Source: an uncultured Spirochaetaceae bacterium (GTDB taxonomy: Bacteria > Spirochaetota > Spirochaetia > Treponematales > Treponemataceae). From it: a stretch of DNA of 8,824 nucleotides. Below the pieces are notes generated by a model. It saw nothing but the letters and a program-made list of their open reading frames with translations, was not told the DNA's origin and did no database searches. Below, piece after piece: positions 6,109 through 8,824 of the stretch. Position 1 is the first letter of the stretch. Each line of letters opens with the position of its first letter. Both the position numbers and the translations under genes were made by a program. The stretch covers positions 1-8,824 of the forward strand of contig CACXDK010000299.1 in assembly GCA_902766345.1 (NCBI GenBank), in the 5' to 3' direction.

Positions 6109-6711
6109 ATGCCGTCAAAGACGAATAGCTACGCAAAACCTGATTTTTGGTCACAAAAAGCTTTTAAAGAAGGTTATCCTGCACGAAGTGTATACAAATT
6201 GCAGGAAATAGATCAGAAATTCGGAATGCTTAAAAAGAATTATACCGTTCTCGATCTTGGTTCTGCCCCTGGAAGCTGGACAACGTGGCTAATCCGTAAT
6301 CTTGAAGGCACAGGAAAAGTTGTTTCTGTTGATTTAAATCCACTTTCAAAATCTGTTAAAGGAGAAAACCTAGTCTTTTTTCAGGGAGACCTTTTAAGCG
6401 AGGAAATTCGCAAAAGCATTACAGACGAAGGTCCTTACGATTTGGTTGTATGCGATGCAGCTCCTCTTACAACGGGAAACAGAACTGTGGATACAGCCCG
6501 CTCTCATTCATTAGTACAAATGGCAATCTGGTATGCAGAAAAAATGCTAAAGACAGGCGGGAACTTTTGTGTTAAAATATTCCAGAATGGTGATCAGCAG
6601 AAAGACTTGCAGAAAATGCGAAGTATTTTTACAACGGCAAAGGGGTTCAAACCTGAAGCATGCCGTACTACATCTTTCGAAACTTACTTAATCGGATTGA
6701 ACAAAAAATAA
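6109..6711 (+). CDS. rlmE: 23S rRNA (uridine-2'-O)-methyltransferase RlmE (FtsJ/RrmJ)
   Basis: This 200-residue, full-length member of the FtsJ family transfers methyl from S-adenosylmethionine to the 2'-OH of a 23S rRNA uridine (U2552 in E. coli numbering), a late step in 50S assembly. The K-D-K-E catalytic tetrad is complete: K30 (SVYKLQEID), D116 (CDAAP), K156 (FCVKIF) and E191 (TSFETY). The SAM-binding motif VLDLGSAPGSW is at 47-57 and the acidic ribose-binding residue is D75. The active-site loop reads CDAAPLTTGNRT, whereas E. coli has a DMAPNMSG-type loop, so this is a divergent lineage form. The gene starts 14 bases after the anti-sigma stop without a Shine-Dalgarno. Like hflX in the same run it serves the large ribosomal subunit. 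RlmE is heat-shock regulated in E. coli, which would fit stress-sigma control here. Confidence 0.93.
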   Translation: MPSKTNSYAKPDFWSQKAFKEGYPARSVYKLQEIDQKFGMLKKNYTVLDLGSAPGSWTTWLIRNLEGTGKVVSVDLNPLSKSVKGENLVFFQGDLLSEEIRKSITDEGPYDLVVCDAAPLTTGNRTVDTARSHSLVQMAIWYAEKMLKTGGNFCVKIFQNGDQQKDLQKMRSIFTTAKGFKPEACRTTSFETYLIGLNKK

Positions 6712-6713
6712 CA

Positions 6714-6718
6714 GAGGG
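6714..6718 (+). promoter_or_regulatory. Shine-Dalgarno deciding the M23 peptidase start
   Basis: GAGGG lies nine bases before the ATG at 6728. It favours that start over the in-frame ATG at 6779 (codon 18), which has only a weak purine stretch before it. Confidence 0.6.
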
Positions 6719-6727
6719 TATTGAAAA

Positions 6728-7744
6728 ATGGATGAAATCGCTTTTTTTGCAGAATCTTGTTACACAAGAAAGAACAGAATGAAGGAATATCTAAAAGTAG
6801 GACTGTTCTTTTCACTATTTGTTGTATGTGCAGCGGGGTTTGTTGTTGCAACAACACTCGGAGTAATCCATTATAACAATACCAAAGGTCAGGGAGGACT
6901 AGAAACACCAGGTCTCCCAGAACTTATGACTACAAATCTTGAAACTGGTGATGTAATCAACATTCAGAGCGAAGAAATCATTCCTGACGACACAGAAGAC
7001 AAACCTCTGTGGTATTTTTCATATTGCATTAAAGACGGTGACATGATAAGCAAGATTGCTGAAAATTTTAACATCACTCAAGATACTGTCATCAGCATGA
7101 ACAACATAAAAGAATCTCGCCTTATTCAGCCAGGTCAGTATTTAAAAATTCCTTCTATGCCTGGAATTCTATACACAACAAAAGATACAGGTGAAACAAT
7201 TAACGGAATTGCAGAAAAATACAAGGTTGATGCACAGAAGTGTGCACTTGCAAACAATATTCTTCAAGACGAAGCAATTGCTTCTGGACGCACAATATTT
7301 GTTCCAGATGCAAAGCTTGACTGGGCAACAGTTCAGGAAATTAACGGAGACTTGTTCCATAATCCGCTTCATTCCTGGTACTACATTTCTTCACGTTACG
7401 GCTGGAGAACAAGTCCATTTGATTCTGCAAGAAGAACATTCCATGGAGGACTTGACATGGCTTGTTCACAGGGAACTCCTATTTATGCAGCTCTTTCAGG
7501 AAGCGTCATAGAAGTAGGCTACAATAATACTTATGGAAATTACGTTATCATAAAACATGGCAAAACCGGATATAAAACACTGTACGGACACATGAGTTCT
7601 GTAGATGTAAAGCAGGGCATTTCCGTTACAACATCAACACGTATTGGAAGAGTGGGTAGTACTGGAATGAGTACAGGGCCGCACTTGCACTTTACTGTAT
7701 ATAAAAACGGGCGCAGTATTAACCCAATGGGTGTACTGAATTAA
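6728..7744 (+). CDS. Membrane-anchored LysM and M23 metallopeptidase (peptidoglycan endopeptidase)
   Basis: This 338-residue protein has a short cytoplasmic start (1-23), one membrane helix (about 24-45) acting as an uncleaved anchor, and a periplasmic region. A LysM repeat lies at about 98-144 (YCIKDGDMISKIAENFNI to LKIPSM), followed by a second, weaker LysM-like repeat (about 147-193). The C-terminal M23 (lysostaphin-type) domain covers about 217-338. Zinc ligands H239 and D243 (HGGLD) and H321, with catalytic H288 (YGHMS) and H319 (HLH), are all present, so it should be an active endopeptidase rather than an EnvC-like regulator. It would cut peptide cross-links during growth or division. 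The GAGGG site supports the start at 6728; starting at codon 18 would leave the helix intact. It lies 16 bases after rlmE and ends the run, followed by a weak hairpin. Confidence 0.92.
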   Translation: MDEIAFFAESCYTRKNRMKEYLKVGLFFSLFVVCAAGFVVATTLGVIHYNNTKGQGGLETPGLPELMTTNLETGDVINIQSEEIIPDDTEDKPLWYFSYCIKDGDMISKIAENFNITQDTVISMNNIKESRLIQPGQYLKIPSMPGILYTTKDTGETINGIAEKYKVDAQKCALANNILQDEAIASGRTIFVPDAKLDWATVQEINGDLFHNPLHSWYYISSRYGWRTSPFDSARRTFHGGLDMACSQGTPIYAALSGSVIEVGYNNTYGNYVIIKHGKTGYKTLYGHMSSVDVKQGISVTTSTRIGRVGSTGMSTGPHLHFTVYKNGRSINPMGVLN

Positions 7745-7756
7745 TGAATATAAACT

Positions 7757-7780
7757 GAGGATTTAAACCTCTTTTTATTA
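7757..7780 (+). terminator. Weak intrinsic terminator-like hairpin after the M23 gene
   Basis: GAGG (7757-7760) can pair with CCTC (7768-7771) across a seven-base loop, followed at once by TTTTT (7772-7776) and more A/T. It lies 12 bases after the M23 stop and before the cheR promoter, which is where a terminator is expected. Four base pairs is short, so efficiency may be low and some read-through into cheR is possible. Confidence 0.4.
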
Positions 7781-7789
7781 AATGCCGGA

Positions 7790-7814
7790 TGTAAATCTAA
7801 ATATTAGGTTTACA
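7790..7814. repeat. 25-bp near-perfect dyad overlapping the cheR -35 box (possible operator)
   Basis: TGTAAATCTAA (7790-7800), a three-base centre ATA, and TTAGGTTTACA (7804-7814) form an inverted repeat matching at 10 of 11 positions. The right arm contains the whole -35 box TTTACA of the cheR promoter. A protein bound here would block or replace -35 contact. As RNA read through from upstream it would fold into an 11-bp stem with one G-U pair and a three-base loop, but no clean U-run follows, so it is a poorer terminator than an operator. I do not recognise the regulator. Confidence 0.55.
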
Positions 7815-7837
7815 ATTTCAATTTTACCATATATAAT
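7809..7837 (+). promoter_or_regulatory. Sigma-70 promoter of cheR-cheB giving a probably leaderless mRNA
   Basis: The -35 box TTTACA (7809-7814) and a perfect -10 box TATAAT (7832-7837) are separated by 17 bases. The -10 box ends 8 bases before the cheR ATG at 7846, so transcription should start at about 7843-7845. No Shine-Dalgarno is present. Spacer length and the distance from -10 to ATG are identical to the promoter at 1232-1260. Confidence 0.75.
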
Positions 7838-7845
7838 TATTAATT

Positions 7846-8664
7846 ATGGCGGATTTGCTTACAGACTCACAATTTATCGAGTATAAAGATTTAATTTATA
7901 AGGCTAGCGGCATTACCTTTTCCGATACAAACCGTTCTATTTTGGACAGCCGTTTAAAAGAACGTCTTCGGGAAAAGCAAATTGCAGATGTAGAAGAATA
8001 CTACAAGAAAATTACTTCCGATCAGGAAGAGATGAAACTCTTTCTGGACAGCATTACAACAAACCTAACTAGATTCTTCCGCAACCAGCCGCACTTTGAT
8101 ACTCTTATTAATTATGTAATTCCTCATATTATTGAAAACAAAAAGAAAACCGGCAACACAAAAATCAAAATTTGGAGTGCAGGTTGTTCTACAGGGGAAG
8201 AACCATACACAATTGCGATGCTCTTAAAAGATAAACTTCCCGCTCCATACACCTTTGAAATTAAAGCTTCCGACATTTCCTTAAAGTCTCTGCTTGTTGG
8301 AAAACAGGGATTTTATCACAATAATAAAATAACAGGTATTCCAGAAGAGTATCTGGAACGTTTCTTTACGAAATCTTCTGACGGATATCAAGTAAAACCA
8401 GAACTGATGTCTACAATTCGTTTTGACTATCATAACCTTGCATACGATAGCGGTGTACGTGATCTTGATATTGTATTCTGTCGAAACGTTCTGATTTACT
8501 TTGATGAAGCAGCCCAGAAAAATACAATAGATAAATTCTGGACTTCGATGGCAAAGCACTCATATCTTTTTATTGGTCACTCGGAAAGTCTTTTCGGAAT
8601 GGATACAAAGTTTAAATTCCTAAAGACAGATTGGGCCTGTATTTACGAAAAAGACGATAACTAA
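7846..8664 (+). CDS. cheR: Chemotaxis protein methyltransferase CheR
   Basis: This 272-residue protein is a complete CheR, the SAM-dependent enzyme that methylates glutamates on methyl-accepting chemoreceptors and so drives adaptation. The small helical N-terminal domain (about 1-80) includes the receptor-contact region and ends in the family motif NLTRFFRNQPHF (73-84). The SAM-binding motif is WSAGCSTGEEPYT (110-122), the acidic ASDIS segment follows, and CRNVLIYFD (212-220) is the characteristic C-terminal motif. No TPR or C-terminal pentapeptide-binding extension is present, so it is the minimal form. The start has no Shine-Dalgarno, but the upstream promoter places the mRNA start at the ATG. 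It is separated from the preceding gene by a hairpin and a dyad, and cheB follows after 44 bases. Confidence 0.95.
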   Translation: MADLLTDSQFIEYKDLIYKASGITFSDTNRSILDSRLKERLREKQIADVEEYYKKITSDQEEMKLFLDSITTNLTRFFRNQPHFDTLINYVIPHIIENKKKTGNTKIKIWSAGCSTGEEPYTIAMLLKDKLPAPYTFEIKASDISLKSLLVGKQGFYHNNKITGIPEEYLERFFTKSSDGYQVKPELMSTIRFDYHNLAYDSGVRDLDIVFCRNVLIYFDEAAQKNTIDKFWTSMAKHSYLFIGHSESLFGMDTKFKFLKTDWACIYEKDDN

Positions 8665-8708
8665 TAAATTCACAGCTAACTAGCTTTGCAAACATAGAGG
8701 GGATAAAA

Positions 8709-8824
8709 ATGGATGATATTCAGGTTCTCGTTTGTGATGATTCAGCCTTAATGAGAAACTTAATTTCTCGTATTATCGAAGGCACTGAAGGTCTTAAAGT
8801 TGCAGGAACAGCCATGAATGGAAA
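8709..8824 (+). CDS. cheB: Chemotaxis response regulator methylesterase CheB, N-terminal part (cut by window edge)
   Basis: 38 codons are visible, beginning MDDIQVLVCDDSALMRNLIS. This is the start of a receiver domain with the paired acidic residues (D10, D11) and the DDSALMR helix typical of CheB, which removes methyl groups or amides from chemoreceptors. The frame is open to the window edge, so the phospho-acceptor Asp and the esterase domain are not seen. The start has a GAGGGG Shine-Dalgarno (8697-8702) with a six-base gap. It follows cheR by 44 bases with no terminator, so the two probably share an mRNA. Another stand-alone receiver protein cannot be fully excluded, but the cheR neighbour makes CheB by far the best call. 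Confidence 0.85.
   Translation, partial: MDDIQVLVCDDSALMRNLISRIIEGTEGLKVAGTAMNG

Noticed and set aside
6679..6711. Possible third ECF-like motif before the M23 gene (GAAACT then AACAAAAAATAA)
   Set aside because: The spacing is 15 rather than 16-17, the -10 part lacks the G, and the GAAACT encodes the catalytic Glu191 and next residue of RlmE, so the match is explained by protein constraint.
7191..7511. Plus-strand frame of 106 codons inside the M23 peptidase gene
   Set aside because: It lies in another frame of a gene with a complete LysM and M23 domain set; there is no ribosome site and no sensible product.
8673..8690. Small AGCT-containing repeat between cheR and cheB
   Set aside because: Two four-base palindromes without a U-run or a longer stem do not support a terminator or operator.

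Overview
The window looks like a piece of an AT-rich spirochaete chromosome, most likely Treponema or a close relative. This rests on remembered family distributions rather than a search. The evidence is a large soluble protein of the type I recall being seen in treponemes (DUF5312-like), an RlmE with a CDAAPxTTGNRT-style active-site loop, a cheR-cheB pair, and a lysine-rich, low-GC style throughout. Almost all the sequence is coding. The longest non-coding stretches are the 134-base divergent intergenic region (1135-1268) and the 101-base gap before cheR (7745-7845). I see no tRNA, rRNA, CRISPR, insertion sequence or phage material.

Layout: (1) On the minus strand at the left edge, a GldA-type ABC ATPase (196-1134) overlaps by 11 bases the start of its ABC-2 permease, which runs off the edge (1-206). 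(2) A divergent region (1135-1268) carries two good sigma-70 promoters back to back. (3) A long plus-strand run of eight tightly packed genes (1269-7744) encodes a DUF5312-like protein, the ribosome-associated GTPase HflX, a single-pass FliL-domain-like protein, a three-helix small membrane protein, an ECF sigma factor, its probable zinc-finger (ZAS) membrane anti-sigma factor, the 23S rRNA 2'-O-methyltransferase RlmE, and a membrane-anchored LysM/M23 peptidoglycan endopeptidase. (4) After a weak terminator-like hairpin, a separate promoter with an overlapping 25-bp dyad starts the chemotaxis pair cheR (7846-8664) and cheB (8709 to the edge).

How the parts may work together: the small membrane protein, sigma factor and ZAS anti-sigma look like an envelope-stress or redox-stress switch. 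It is embedded between ribosome-care genes (hflX, rlmE) and cell-wall genes (M23 peptidase). Two sites share the pattern GAAACT-N16/17-GWCAAATAA, one just before the small membrane protein and one just before rlmE. They look like ECF-type promoters that could make the sigma module self-activating and extend its regulon to rlmE and the peptidase. This is an inference.

The most distinctive feature is how translation starts. Six genes have a clear Shine-Dalgarno (SD) sequence and six have none. Two of the six without one (the DUF5312-like gene and cheR) have a near-consensus promoter whose -10 box ends exactly 8 bases before the ATG, with identical 17-base spacers. Their mRNAs should begin at or within a few bases of the start codon, which means leaderless transcripts. 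rlmE may be a third case, driven by the putative ECF promoter.
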